Shown in pieces: positions 31,945 through 41,098 of a stretch of 42,268 nucleotides of DNA. Below the pieces are notes generated by a model. The model made no database searches. It worked only from the letters and a program-made list of their open reading frames with translations, and was not told the DNA's origin. Position 1 is the first letter of the stretch. Each line of letters starts with the position of its first letter. The position numbers and the translations under genes are program-made. The stretch covers positions 1 through 42,268 of the forward strand of contig JAKSRK010000014.1 of assembly GCA_024403655.1 (NCBI GenBank), read 5' to 3'. This DNA comes from Saccharofermentans sp. Its GTDB lineage: Bacteria; Bacillota; Clostridia; Saccharofermentanales; Saccharofermentanaceae.

Positions 31945-34059
31945 ATGGATAGACAAAAAGCATTGGCAAAAGCCACAGAACTTGTAGATCAGATGACCAC
32001 TGAAGAGATGATATCTCAGCTCAGATACGATGCACCCGCTATAGAAAGGCTCGGCATCCCTGAGTATAACTGGTGGAACGAAGGACTCCACGGAGTAGCA
32101 AGAGCAGGAACGGCAACAATGTTCCCTCAGGCAATCGGTCTTGGTGCTTCCTGGGATAAGGAACTCTTAGGGCAGGTCGGTGAAGTTATAGCCGAAGAGG
32201 GAAGAGCTAAGTACAATGCTTTCTCCAAGCAGGAAGACAGAGACATATATAAGGGACTTACTTACTGGTCTCCTAACGTTAACCTTTTCCGTGACCCAAG
32301 GTGGGGAAGAGGACAGGAAACTTACGGTGAGGATCCTGTTCTTATATCAGAGCTTGCAATACCTTTCATTAAGGGTCTGCAGGGCGATGGTGAGCACATG
32401 AAGCTCGCAGCATGCGCAAAGCATTTCGCAGTGCATTCAGGTCCTGAAGCATTAAGACACAGCTTCGATGCAAAGGCCTCCAAGAAGGATATGTATGAGA
32501 CATATCTTCCTCAGTTCGAAGCCTGCGTAAAGGAAGCAAAAGTAGAGTCTGTAATGGGTGCTTACAACAGAGTAAACGGCCAGCCTGCATGTGCACAGGA
32601 CTACCTCATGAACGATGTATTAAGAGGAGACTGGGGCTTTGAAGGACACTACGTATCCGACTGCTGGGCACTCAGAGATTTCCACGAGAATCACAGAGTA
32701 ACGAAATGCATGGAGGACAGTGCAGCACTTGCAATCAACACAGGCTGTGACCTCAACTGCGGCTGCACATACCTTGTACTCGACAAGGCAGTAAAGCAGG
32801 GTAAGGTAAAGAAGGAGACAGTAAGACAGGCTGCAATCAGACTCTTTACTACAAGATTCCTCTTAGGCCTCTTCGAAGAGACAGAGTTCGACAATATCCC
32901 TTACTCTAAGGTTGAGTGTAAGGAGCACCTTGCTCTCTCAGCTAAGGCTGCAGCAGAGTCTGTAGTTCTTCTTAAGAACGACAATATTCTTCCCATAGAC
33001 CAGAATAAGTACAAGACAATCGCTGTAATCGGTCCTAACGCAGACAGCCGTAAGGCACTTGAGGGTAACTACCACGGAACAACTTCTGAGCATATCACTG
33101 TAATTGAAGGTATCCGCAGAGCTATGCCCGATACAAGAATTCTCTACTCAGAGGGCTGCGACATCATAGACAAGAAGCCTGATTTCCTTGCAAGAGAATT
33201 TAACAGAATCTCTGAAGCAGTTGCTGCAACAATCAACTCTGATATGGCTATTCTTGTTCTCGGTCTTAACGAGAATCTCGAAGGTGAAGAGGGAGATACA
33301 GGTAATCAGTTCGCATCCGGCGATAAGATTGACCTTCAGATTCCTCCTACGCAGAGAGTTCTTTGCGAGAAGGTTTATGAGGCAGCTAAGGAGAAGGATA
33401 TCCCCGTTATCGTAATCATGATGACAGGTAGTGCAATGGACATGAGAGATGCAGAGAAGAATTCCAAGGCTATCCTGCAGGCATGGTATCCCGGAGCTCT
33501 CGGCGGATATGAGATTGGAAAGATATTAACAGGTGAGGTAAATCCTTCTGCCAAGCTTCCTGTTACAGTCTATAACTCTACAGAGGATCTTCCTGAGTTC
33601 ACAGACTACTCCATGAAGAACAGAACTTACAGATATATCGAGACAACACCTATGTATCCTTTCGGATATGGTCTTAACTACAGTGACATCAAGATCGCTG
33701 CAGCAAACGCAGGCGATAAGGATTTTGCTTCTGCTTCCAAGGAAGGCATTAAGATTCAGGTTGAACTTACAAACGATTCCAAGATTGACGGTGAAGAAGT
33801 AGTTCAGATTTATGTTAAGAACGATGATTCTAACGAGACAATGCATCCTCACCTTGCAGCTTTTGAGAGAGTTGCTGTAGCAGCAGGTGCTAAGGCTACA
33901 GTTGAGATCGAAGTTCCCGCTTCTTCATTTACTACAGTAGACGATGAGGGAATCAGAGCAGTAAGAGCTGCATCTGCAGAGATTTTTGTAGGTCTTGGTC
34001 AGCCTGATGACAGAACTAAGGAATTAACAGGCAAAGATTCAATTGCAATCAAGATCTGA
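31945..34059 (+). CDS. GH3 beta-xylosidase / beta-glucosidase
   Basis: A 704-residue cytosolic GH3 enzyme without signal peptide. It has the N-terminal barrel with KHFAVHSGPE (159-168) and the nucleophile D239 in YVSDCWAL, the central alpha/beta sandwich (VVLLKNDNILPI..., IAVIGPNAD), and a C-terminal fibronectin-III-like domain (EEVVQIYVKND, HPHLAAFERV). The overall pattern is that of bacterial xylan 1,4-beta-xylosidases, consistent with its neighbours. ATG 31945 has GAGG 8 bases upstream; a TTG at 31939 is rejected. It shares an operon with the epimerase gene. Confidence 0.92.
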   Translation: MDRQKALAKATELVDQMTTEEMISQLRYDAPAIERLGIPEYNWWNEGLHGVARAGTATMFPQAIGLGASWDKELLGQVGEVIAEEGRAKYNAFSKQEDRDIYKGLTYWSPNVNLFRDPRWGRGQETYGEDPVLISELAIPFIKGLQGDGEHMKLAACAKHFAVHSGPEALRHSFDAKASKKDMYETYLPQFEACVKEAKVESVMGAYNRVNGQPACAQDYLMNDVLRGDWGFEGHYVSDCWALRDFHENHRVTKCMEDSAALAINTGCDLNCGCTYLVLDKAVKQGKVKKETVRQAAIRLFTTRFLLGLFEETEFDNIPYSKVECKEHLALSAKAAAESVVLLKNDNILPIDQNKYKTIAVIGPNADSRKALEGNYHGTTSEHITVIEGIRRAMPDTRILYSEGCDIIDKKPDFLAREFNRISEAVAATINSDMAILVLGLNENLEGEEGDTGNQFASGDKIDLQIPPTQRVLCEKVYEAAKEKDIPVIVIMMTGSAMDMRDAEKNSKAILQAWYPGALGGYEIGKILTGEVNPSAKLPVTVYNSTEDLPEFTDYSMKNRTYRYIETTPMYPFGYGLNYSDIKIAAANAGDKDFASASKEGIKIQVELTNDSKIDGEEVVQIYVKNDDSNETMHPHLAAFERVAVAAGAKATVEIEVPASSFTTVDDEGIRAVRAASAEIFVGLGQPDDRTKELTGKDSIAIKI

Positions 34060-34075
34060 TAAACGGAGGATAAAT

Positions 34076-35056
34076 ATGTCAGAGACATTGGTACTTAAGG
34101 GCAACGGAAACATCAAGTCAGCAACGGTAACTAACTTCGGCGCTTCTCTCATGAAGCTTGAGGTTCAGGATAAGGACGGTAAGGTAAGAGACCTTGTATT
34201 GGGATTCGACGAGGCTTCGGATTATGTTAATAATCCCGCTTTCTTCGGCGTTGTAGTAGGCCCCATCGCTAACCGTACAGCAAATGCTAAGTTCGATCTT
34301 AACGGTGAGATTTACGATATGGAAGTAAATGAGGGTGTTAATAACCTCCATACAAGCTTTGATGCAGGTATGCATAAGAAGGATTTTGATATTGAGGAGC
34401 AGACAGAGTCTTCAGTTACTTTCCGTTATCAGGTAAAGGATATGGAAGACGGCTTCCCCGGCAACCGTAAGATGCATATCAAGTATGAGATTGACGGAGA
34501 TACCTTCCGCCTCACATACACAATCGATACGGACAAGGATACTGTTTATAATCCTACTAACCACAGCTACTTTAACCTTAACGGCAACGAGTCAGGTAAG
34601 ATCTTCGGTCACGAAGTAAAGCTCTATGCTGATTCTTATACGGCTATCGATGACGGACTTATCCCCACAGGTGAATTCGTTGACATCAAGGGTAGCGATT
34701 ACGACTATTCTTCCTGCAAGGTATTCGATGCTTCAAGTGCTCCCGTAGACCATAACTTCCGTCTCTCGAAGGGTGACAAGTTCGGTCCCTGTGCAGAAGT
34801 TTATTCAAAGGAATCCGGAATCAAGATGAGTGTATCTTCAGATCTTCCCGGCATCCAGATGTACACAGGTGAGAATATCCCTGACATCAAGGGTAAGAAC
34901 GGCATTTCCTACAGCAGCTTCTGCGGTATTGCTCTTGAGACTCAGTGCTTCCCTAATTCCGTTAACGAAGGAATTAAGAACGATACATTCAAGCGTCCTG
35001 TAGTTAAGGCAGGCGAGAGCTTTAAGTCAGTAACCGAGTACAAGTTCGAAGTCTGA
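34076..35056 (+). CDS. galM: Aldose 1-epimerase
   Basis: Interconverts alpha and beta anomers of sugars released by the glycosidases, feeding the anomer-specific isomerase. The 326-residue length is normal. Catalytic residues: H163 in NPTNHSYFNLNG (general acid) and E288 in GIALETQCFPNSVN (general base). GGAGG lies before ATG 34076, just after the GH3 stop, so the two genes form one operon. Substrate specificity (xylose or glucose) cannot be told. Confidence 0.93.
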   Translation: MSETLVLKGNGNIKSATVTNFGASLMKLEVQDKDGKVRDLVLGFDEASDYVNNPAFFGVVVGPIANRTANAKFDLNGEIYDMEVNEGVNNLHTSFDAGMHKKDFDIEEQTESSVTFRYQVKDMEDGFPGNRKMHIKYEIDGDTFRLTYTIDTDKDTVYNPTNHSYFNLNGNESGKIFGHEVKLYADSYTAIDDGLIPTGEFVDIKGSDYDYSSCKVFDASSAPVDHNFRLSKGDKFGPCAEVYSKESGIKMSVSSDLPGIQMYTGENIPDIKGKNGISYSSFCGIALETQCFPNSVNEGIKNDTFKRPVVKAGESFKSVTEYKFEV

Positions 35057-35085
35057 TAACTGCTCTTAGATATACACTGATAATA

Positions 35086-35125
35086 AAATGCTCTGTTGTG
35101 ATTGATAAGTCACAGCAGAGCATTT
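35086..35125 (+). terminator. Terminator of the GH3-galM operon
   Basis: 16 bp stem AAATGCTCTGTTGTGA / TCACAGCAGAGCATTT with one wobble pair and an 8-base loop, 30 bp after the galM stop; the tail is TTTGTTATTA. Confidence 0.88.
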
Positions 35126-35156
35126 GTTATTACATGATTCCGGTCGGAATATAAAA

Positions 35157-35176
35157 GGCGTGACATAAGCCACGCC
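35157..35176 (-). terminator. Terminator of the aldo/keto reductase gene
   Basis: Stem GGCGTG / CACGCC with an 8-base loop; on the minus strand it is followed by TTTTATATT. It lies 34 bp past the reductase stop. Confidence 0.6.
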
Positions 35177-35209
35177 CTGATACTGGTGATACAGCTGATA
35201 TATTGTTAA

Positions 35210-36385
35210 TTACTTTTTCTTGCCTACCATGATTCTGCCTGCCAGTGAGAAAAGGGCATTGAAGGGGAAGGCGCGCAGGTCTTTGTCTGCTTCCTTGAGC
35301 TTCTCTCTTATCGGGATATTCTGAGGGCAGTGCTTCTCGCACTTACCGCAGCCGATACAAAGTGATGCTCCTGCCGGCTCCTTTCTGATGGCAACCATAT
35401 GAAAGTAGTTCTCTCTTCCGGTAGCTTTACTTGCAGAATACATCTGGTTGTAACTCATGAAGATGGCCGGAATGTCAACTCCCTTGGGGCAGGGCATACA
35501 ATACTTACATCCCGTACAGTTAACTTTGGTATTCTCGTAAATATATCCTTTTATCTTATTAATAAGACCGAACTCCGCTTCGCCGAAGGAGTTGCTCTTT
35601 GCTTCGGAGGCAATTCTGCAGTTCTCTTCAATCATGGGGATGTCGTTCATTCCGGACAGGACGCAGGTAACTTCTTCCTGATTCCAAAGCCATCTGAATG
35701 ACCACTCGGCTGCACTCCATCCGTGAGAATCTGAAGCTATGGCATCCTTTGCCTTATCGGGGAGAAGATTAACAAGTCTTCCGCCTCTTAATGGCTCCAT
35801 TATCATGACGGGGATACCCTTTGCCGCTGCGGCTCTTACACCTTCTTTGCCTGCCTGGGTTATCTCGTCCATGTAGTTATACTGAACAAGGCACATCTCC
35901 CAGTCGTAAGCGTTCAATATCTTAAGAAACATATCTGTATTGCCGTGGAAGGAGAAGCCTATATGTCTGATCTGACCTGAAGCTTTCTTCTCGGCAATCC
36001 AGTCTTCGATTCCGATCTTACAAAGATTCTCCCACTGGGCAATATCCGTCATATGGTGCATCAGGTAGTAATCGACATAGTCGGTGCGAAGTCTTTTAAG
36101 TTCTTCTTCAAAAAACTTATCAAGACCTGCCCTGCTCTTAACCATATACTGGGGGAGCTTGGTTGCAATCTTAATCTTGTCTCTTATGCCGTTCTTCTCG
36201 ACAATTCTTCCGACTGCATCTTCACTTCCGGGGTAGATATAAGCAGTATCGAAATAATTGACGCCGAGCTCATAGGCACGCATTAATTCCTTCTCTGCCT
36301 TATCGAGATCAATCTTGTTGTTCTTAGTCGTGAAACGCATACAGCCGTAGCCGAGAAGTGAGATATTATCTTTTCTGTATTGCAT
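35210..36385 (-). CDS. Aldo/keto reductase with 4Fe-4S ferredoxin domain
   Basis: A 391-residue cytosolic oxidoreductase. Residues 1-280 form an aldo/keto reductase barrel with D46, Y51, K76 and H110 at the expected catalytic places (YFDTAYIYPGSE, IATKLP, YLMHHMTD). Residues 285-360 carry two iron-sulphur motifs, C290/C293/C296/C299 followed by Pro, and C343/C346/C349/C353. This ferredoxin-fused type is common in anaerobic clostridia; its electron partner and substrate are unknown. AAAGGGG precedes the ATG. It diverges from the MATE gene. Confidence 0.93.
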   Translation of the reverse strand: MQYRKDNISLLGYGCMRFTTKNNKIDLDKAEKELMRAYELGVNYFDTAYIYPGSEDAVGRIVEKNGIRDKIKIATKLPQYMVKSRAGLDKFFEEELKRLRTDYVDYYLMHHMTDIAQWENLCKIGIEDWIAEKKASGQIRHIGFSFHGNTDMFLKILNAYDWEMCLVQYNYMDEITQAGKEGVRAAAAKGIPVMIMEPLRGGRLVNLLPDKAKDAIASDSHGWSAAEWSFRWLWNQEEVTCVLSGMNDIPMIEENCRIASEAKSNSFGEAEFGLINKIKGYIYENTKVNCTGCKYCMPCPKGVDIPAIFMSYNQMYSASKATGRENYFHMVAIRKEPAGASLCIGCGKCEKHCPQNIPIREKLKEADKDLRAFPFNALFSLAGRIMVGKKK

Positions 36386-36407
36386 AACAGGTCCCCTTTG
36401 ATCTTTG

Positions 36408-36416
36408 TGTTATTAT
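36408..36416 (+). promoter_or_regulatory. Extended -10 promoter of the MATE gene
   Basis: TGtTATTAT, 48 bp before the chosen ATG; no clear -35. It resembles the extended -10 before tetR. Confidence 0.4.
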
Positions 36417-36463
36417 TATATATCAATGGAAAGACTCAAGTCGTCGGTTATATGGAGGAAATC

Positions 36464-37822
36464 ATGGCAAAAAGTTCGCACGATATGACCAGAGGAAATA
36501 TCCTGATTCATATCATCAGATATGCCATCCCCATGATACTCGGCAACTATCTTCAGCTTACTTATAACCTGGCGGATTCTGTCATCATAAGTAAGTTCCT
36601 GGGAGAGAATTCCCTCGCGGCCTGTTCAGCGTCCAATCCTGTTATGACACTTATGATTCTGGGAGCTTCCGGACTTGGAATGGGAGCTTCAATCATCATG
36701 GCCCGCCTCTACGGAGGAAAGGAATACGGTAAGCTCAAAAGAGAATTCGCCAGTACCTTTCTGTTCGGAATAATATTCTCCATGGCGGTATTTATCACGG
36801 GCTTTATTTTGGCCGATAAGATTCTTATCTGGATTAATACTCCGGCGGAGATATTAAAGGAAGCATCACTATACTTAAGAATAATGTTCGTAGGTTTCCT
36901 TTTTACTTTCCAGTACAACATCATGTCGCACTCCTTAAGGGGAATAGGCAACAGCTCAATGCCGGTTGTCTTCCTGGGTATATCATGCGGCTTAAATATC
37001 CTGATGGATCTTCTCTTTATTGCTGTTTTTAAAATGGGAGTAATGGGTGCAGGCCTTGCAACGGTAATCGCGGAGGCTATAAGTGTAGGAGCCTGTATGC
37101 TTTATATCTATGGAAGGGTTGATCTTCTTAAACTCACCACAAAGGATATGCATATAGACAGACCTCTTCTTAAGCAGACTCTGGCTTTAGGTTCTGTTAC
37201 CGCTTTACAGCAGGCTGCTCAGCCCGTAGGCAAGATCTTCATTCAAAGTGCCATCAATGCTCAGGGAGTTATAACAATCGGTGCCTTTAATGCTGTATGC
37301 AGGGTAGACGACTTCGCCTGCATCCCGGCACAGAGTATAGGAAGCGGAATCATGACCTGTACTGCCCAGAACAGGGGTGCGGGAGATAAGAACAGAGTAA
37401 AGGCAGCAATAAGTAAGGGCCTTCTTGTAGCTCTTTGTTATTTTCCGATAATATTCACTCTTGTTATGCTTCTCAAAGGACCGCTGATGGTCTTCCTTAC
37501 GCCTCCGGGTTCATTCGAGATGATCGCCATGGGCGTTGAGTACTTGTCCGTAAAAGCCTGGATATTCGTTCTGGCATGTATAGTTAATGCCATTCAGGGT
37601 TTTGCAAGAGGTGTCGGCAAGATGCATATCTCTCTAATATCTACAATTCTTCAGATAGGAATAAGAGCAATACTGGTATTTATATTCGTACCCCGCTTCG
37701 GTATTGTTGCAGAAGCTTATGCCTGCGCCATAGGCTGGATTATACAGGCTGTCTATGAGTACGGCTACTTCATCGTGACGAGAAAGAAGCTCGAAATGAG
37801 CATCGGTAAGCAGGGAGATTAA
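36464..37822 (+). CDS. MATE-family multidrug/metabolite exporter
   Basis: A 452-residue membrane protein with twelve predicted helices in two six-helix halves, typical of MATE exporters driven by Na+ or H+. Visible family features are IPMILGNYLQLTYNLADSVIISKFLG near the N terminus and the matching second-half start LALGSVTALQQAAQPVGKIF. ATG 36464 has GGAGG 5 bases upstream; earlier in-frame starts (36452 ATG, 36380 TTG) are rejected because the first overlaps the ribosome site. The substrate is unknown. Confidence 0.92.
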   Translation: MAKSSHDMTRGNILIHIIRYAIPMILGNYLQLTYNLADSVIISKFLGENSLAACSASNPVMTLMILGASGLGMGASIIMARLYGGKEYGKLKREFASTFLFGIIFSMAVFITGFILADKILIWINTPAEILKEASLYLRIMFVGFLFTFQYNIMSHSLRGIGNSSMPVVFLGISCGLNILMDLLFIAVFKMGVMGAGLATVIAEAISVGACMLYIYGRVDLLKLTTKDMHIDRPLLKQTLALGSVTALQQAAQPVGKIFIQSAINAQGVITIGAFNAVCRVDDFACIPAQSIGSGIMTCTAQNRGAGDKNRVKAAISKGLLVALCYFPIIFTLVMLLKGPLMVFLTPPGSFEMIAMGVEYLSVKAWIFVLACIVNAIQGFARGVGKMHISLISTILQIGIRAILVFIFVPRFGIVAEAYACAIGWIIQAVYEYGYFIVTRKKLEMSIGKQGD

Positions 37823-37928
37823 CGAAGCCAATTCTGATTCATTAAAATAAATAAATGTCATAAATCTGATAGTATTGGCAATAGGTCAATTGTATTCTTG
37901 AAATATGGGTAAGAGGAGGAGGGTCCTC

Positions 37929-37976
37929 ATGATATATTCTCTGCTTTTGGCTGTTATCGTGCTGGTCTGTATCTGA
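37929..37976 (+). CDS. Possible 15-residue hydrophobic peptide
   Basis: ATG 37929 opens a 15-codon frame, MIYSLLLAVIVLVCI, ending at TGA 37974-37976. It is preceded at 5 bases by an unusually long purine ribosome site (GAGGAGGAGGG, 37913-37923), stronger than at most genes here. The ribosome site can pair with TCCTC (37924-37928) or with CCCCTC at about 37984, which could gate translation. The peptide would be a single membrane helix. A leader peptide for the GH5 gene 72 bp downstream or a type I toxin-like peptide are options; it may also be fortuitous. Confidence 0.35.
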   Translation: MIYSLLLAVIVLVCI

Positions 37977-38048
37977 CGGACTTCCCCTCATTTTTCCTAT
38001 TTTGACCCCGCATATTGTGCTTACATCTATTGGCCGGAGGGACGTATT

Positions 38049-39077
38049 ATGACTGATTTCACAGGTTTTAAACACGGAGTAAATCTCGGAGGATGGCTGT
38101 CGCAGTGCGATCATACTACTAAGCGCTACGATGAGTTTGTTACAAGGAAGGACATCGAAGTCATTAAGGGCTGGGGCCTTGATCATGTAAGAGTTCCCGT
38201 TGACTACGAGCTTGTAGAAGAGAATGACGGAAGCTACAAGGAAAAGGGCTTTGTTTACATAGATAATGTAATCTCCTGGTGCCGCGAGTACGGTCTTAAC
38301 ATGATTTTGGATCTTCATCGTACTTTTGGCTATTCCTTCTATGACGGCGATAACGAGCACGGCTTTTTTGACAGTGAGGAATATCAGGAGAGATTTTATA
38401 AGCTCTGGGAAAAGTTCGCAGAAAGATACGGCAAGAATTCCGACATGCTTGCTTTCGAGCTTCTTAATGAAGTTACAAAGAAGGAATACTGCGATACATG
38501 GAACGATATTTCCTATAAGTGTATAGAGAAGATAAGAAAGTATGCTCCCGACATTAAGATTCTGGTGGGAGGTTACTACAACAACAGTGTAGAAGCCGTA
38601 AAGGATATTGCAATGCCTTACGACGAGAATATCGTTTATAATTTCCACTGCTACGAGCCTCTTATCTTTACTCATCAGGGTGCACCCTGGATTCCTACCA
38701 TGGATACTTCTTACAGAATTTCCGTTAAGGCTTCCTATAAGGAGATGGACGAAGGAAGCAGGAATAATATCGAGCAGGTAACAACCGGCTTTGCAGGCTA
38801 TAGTGAGGATGCGGTTCTTGACGAGCAGTATTTTGAAGATATCTTCGCGGAAGCTATTGAAGTAGCAAAGCAAAGAGGTGTGAGCCTTTACTGCGGTGAG
38901 TATGGAGTTATTGACAGAGCTGCCCCCGAGGAGGCATTGAGCTGGTATAAGATTATCGGAAATGTCTTCAACAAGTTCGACATCGGAAGAGCAGCATGGA
39001 ACTATAAGGAGATGGACTTCGGCCTCTCCGACAAGAGAATGGACGACGTAAGAGAAGATCTTATTAAGTACTTATAA
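38049..39077 (+). CDS. GH5 family glycosidase (cellulase-like), cytosolic
   Basis: A 342-residue (alpha/beta)8 hydrolase of family GH5. Catalytic pair: E141 (acid/base) in FELLNEV and E284 (nucleophile) in YCGEYG; H200 and Y202 in NFHCYEP are also typical. There is no signal peptide or carbohydrate-binding module, so it acts on imported oligosaccharides rather than on cellulose. It may be a beta-glucosidase, exo-beta-glucanase or oligoxylanase. CGGAGGGA precedes the ATG. Confidence 0.88.
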   Translation: MTDFTGFKHGVNLGGWLSQCDHTTKRYDEFVTRKDIEVIKGWGLDHVRVPVDYELVEENDGSYKEKGFVYIDNVISWCREYGLNMILDLHRTFGYSFYDGDNEHGFFDSEEYQERFYKLWEKFAERYGKNSDMLAFELLNEVTKKEYCDTWNDISYKCIEKIRKYAPDIKILVGGYYNNSVEAVKDIAMPYDENIVYNFHCYEPLIFTHQGAPWIPTMDTSYRISVKASYKEMDEGSRNNIEQVTTGFAGYSEDAVLDEQYFEDIFAEAIEVAKQRGVSLYCGEYGVIDRAAPEEALSWYKIIGNVFNKFDIGRAAWNYKEMDFGLSDKRMDDVREDLIKYL

Positions 39078-39092
39078 AAGAGGAACTGCAGC

Positions 39093-39941
39093 TTAGTTCA
39101 GGAATTCTATTACTGCAGACAAAGCTTCAGTTCCGGCCTTACGACCGATATCATAGACTCTCTGCATCTGCAGGGGGTCTTTTTCTAATGCGCCGATATT
39201 AAGCGCTTCGGGAGGTCTTATTACAAATATCTCTCCGGCGTCTTCTTTGAGCTTAATATATGTGGTCTGCCCGTTATACATAAGATGGCGCCTTGCGATG
39301 GCATTTATAACTCCGGGGTACTTATGAAGAGATGCCTTAACGAGCGGCATCACCTTCTTGTAGCTGTGCTTAACGTAGTCTATGGGCTGCGTTAATATGA
39401 CGACATTCCTGTCATATCCCTTCTCCTCCATGAACTTAAGGGGAATGGAATCCGTTATGCCGCCGTCGAGGAGGAATTTGTCTCCTATCCTGACCACTTT
39501 GGCAGCTAAAGGCATCGACGCGGAGGCTCTGATCCACTCGAGATCTTCGTAAGCACCGTCAGTAAGCAAATGGTAGACGGGCTCGCCCTTAACGCAGTCC
39601 GTAGCTACGGCATAGAACTCCATTGGATTCTTCGCGAAAGTCTCTGTGTCGAAAATATCAAGTTTGTCGGGAAGTTCGTGGTAGCAGAAATCTCCTCCGT
39701 AGAGATCTCCTGTAAGAAGGAGGGAGCGGTAAGACCTGTAGTGCCAGTTCCTGCAAAAACGCTTATTGTATCTGAGGGTTCTGCCCGGCTGATGCGACTT
39801 GAGATTAACCCCGAAGCAGGCACCGGCAGAGACACCGGCAGCACCGTCGAAAGTAATGCCGTTCTCCATAAAAACATCGAGCACGCCAGCGGTAAAAAGC
39901 CCGCGCATGGCTCCGCCTTCTAATACAAGTCCTTTACGCAT
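39093..39941 (-). CDS. Patatin-like phospholipase
   Basis: A 282-residue cytosolic serine lipase of the patatin/RssA-YchK type. It has the oxyanion loop GGAMRG (9-14), nucleophile S38 in GVSAG, and D159 of the catalytic dyad in LLDGGITDS. Members hydrolyse acyl ester bonds in lipids; the true substrate is unknown. It is convergent with GH5 (15 bp apart) and divergent from the Zur-like gene. Confidence 0.9.
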   Translation of the reverse strand: MRKGLVLEGGAMRGLFTAGVLDVFMENGITFDGAAGVSAGACFGVNLKSHQPGRTLRYNKRFCRNWHYRSYRSLLLTGDLYGGDFCYHELPDKLDIFDTETFAKNPMEFYAVATDCVKGEPVYHLLTDGAYEDLEWIRASASMPLAAKVVRIGDKFLLDGGITDSIPLKFMEEKGYDRNVVILTQPIDYVKHSYKKVMPLVKASLHKYPGVINAIARRHLMYNGQTTYIKLKEDAGEIFVIRPPEALNIGALEKDPLQMQRVYDIGRKAGTEALSAVIEFLN

Positions 39942-39970
39942 GGAGGGATTGTATCACAAGGCCAGTCAGC

Positions 39971-40014
39971 TTGACAAAAGGGCTTTGGATAGTAAAATAT
40001 GAAAATGATTCTCA
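39971..40014 (+). promoter_or_regulatory. zur promoter with overlapping Fur/Zur-type box
   Basis: TTGACA (39971-39976), 16 bases, TAAAAT (39993-39998) form a good vegetative promoter. Directly after it, TGAAAATGATTCTCA (40000-40014) is a 7-1-7 inverted repeat with one mismatch, the classic Fur-superfamily box, placed over the expected transcription start. This suggests autorepression of the metal-uptake operon. Confidence 0.65.
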
Positions 40015-40038
40015 CTATTATATAAGGAGGCTGGAGAA

Positions 40039-40452
40039 ATGGCATATAAGACGAAGCATAAAGAAGAACTTTTGTCTTATCTTAAATCCATTCCGGGCAA
40101 GCATGTAACTGCCGGAGATATATGCACAAGCATGAAGGCAGGCGGAAGTTCCATAGGAACTGCTACCGTATACAGGCAGCTCGAGAATCTTGTCTCCGAG
40201 GGTCTTATTAATAAATATGTTCTTGAAGAAGGCATGAGTGCCTGCTACGAATATATTCCTGAGCACGACCATCTTTGCAGGGAACACTGCTATCACTTAA
40301 AGTGCGAATCCTGCGGCAAGCTTATACATATGGAATGCGACGAAGTAGAAGGTCTCATGACACATATTAGTGCGCATCACGGATTTTGTGTAAATGCAAA
40401 AAGGACAGTCTTCTACGGTACATGTGAGGAGTGCGGTCATGGCGCTGATTAA
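40039..40452 (+). CDS. Fur-family metalloregulator, probably Zur
   Basis: A 137-residue Fur-superfamily repressor. It has an N-terminal winged helix (GDICTSMKAGGSSIGTATVYRQLENLVSEG), the HDHLCREHCYHLKCESCGKLIHMEC metal segment (76-100), and structural zinc cysteines C89, C92, C129 and C132. The two transporter genes downstream are of zinc/manganese type, so zinc sensing is most likely; iron sensing cannot be excluded. The last 14 bp overlap znuC. TAAGGAGG precedes the ATG. Confidence 0.88.
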   Translation: MAYKTKHKEELLSYLKSIPGKHVTAGDICTSMKAGGSSIGTATVYRQLENLVSEGLINKYVLEEGMSACYEYIPEHDHLCREHCYHLKCESCGKLIHMECDEVEGLMTHISAHHGFCVNAKRTVFYGTCEECGHGAD

Positions 40453-41098
40453 GTGTAGCGATCTTACTTTGGGATACGAGAATATCGTCCTGGCTGAGCA
40501 CCTGAATCTTGAAGTGAATTCGGGTGAATACTGGTGTATCACCGGTGAGAACGGAACAGGTAAATCCACCTTCATGAAGACTGTTCTCGGCTTAAGAAAG
40601 CCTCTTGCCGGAACTATCAGCTATGGCGACGGTCTTGAGAAGAATAATATCGGATATCTGCCTCAGCAGATGCAGTACCAGAAGGATTTCCCCGCTTCCG
40701 TAAACGAAGTTGTAATATCAGGCTTCCAGGGTAAGACGGGACTTAGGCCTTTTTATAACAAAGCCGAGAAGGAGCAGGCTCGAAGGAATATCGAGAAGTT
40801 CGGTCTGGCGGAGCTAGCCGACAGATGTTACCGTGAGCTCTCGGGCGGTCAGCAGCAGAGAGTTCTTCTTGCAAGAGCTTTGTGTGCCACAGGTAAGGTA
40901 CTGCTTCTCGACGAGCCGGTAACCGGTCTTGATCCCAAAGTTACGGAAGAGTTCTACGAGCTTATTAAGAAGATTAACAGGGAAGACAATATTACCGTCA
41001 TCATGATCTCACACGATCTTGAAGCATGCAGGAAGTATGCAACACACGTGCTTAATTTTGGAGAGAAAATCACAACGGAGGAGATAAAGCATGACTAA
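40439..41098 (+). CDS. znuC: Metal ABC transporter ATPase (ZnuC-like)
   Basis: A 219-residue ATPase that powers import of zinc (or manganese). Walker A GENGTGKS at about 37-44, signature LSGGQQQR, Walker B VLLLDEP and the H-loop ISHDLE are all present. ATG 40439 is chosen because GAGGAG lies 7 bases upstream inside the zur gene; the upstream in-frame start at 40394 would lack this. It overlaps zur by 14 bp and znuB by 8 bp, so all three are translated together. Confidence 0.9.
   Translation: MALIKCSDLTLGYENIVLAEHLNLEVNSGEYWCITGENGTGKSTFMKTVLGLRKPLAGTISYGDGLEKNNIGYLPQQMQYQKDFPASVNEVVISGFQGKTGLRPFYNKAEKEQARRNIEKFGLAELADRCYRELSGGQQQRVLLARALCATGKVLLLDEPVTGLDPKVTEEFYELIKKINREDNITVIMISHDLEACRKYATHVLNFGEKITTEEIKHD

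Noticed and set aside
37842..38873. 343-codon open frame opposite GH5
   Set aside because: GH5 on the plus strand has intact catalytic motifs and a ribosome site; the antisense product has no family likeness and its start lies inside GH5.
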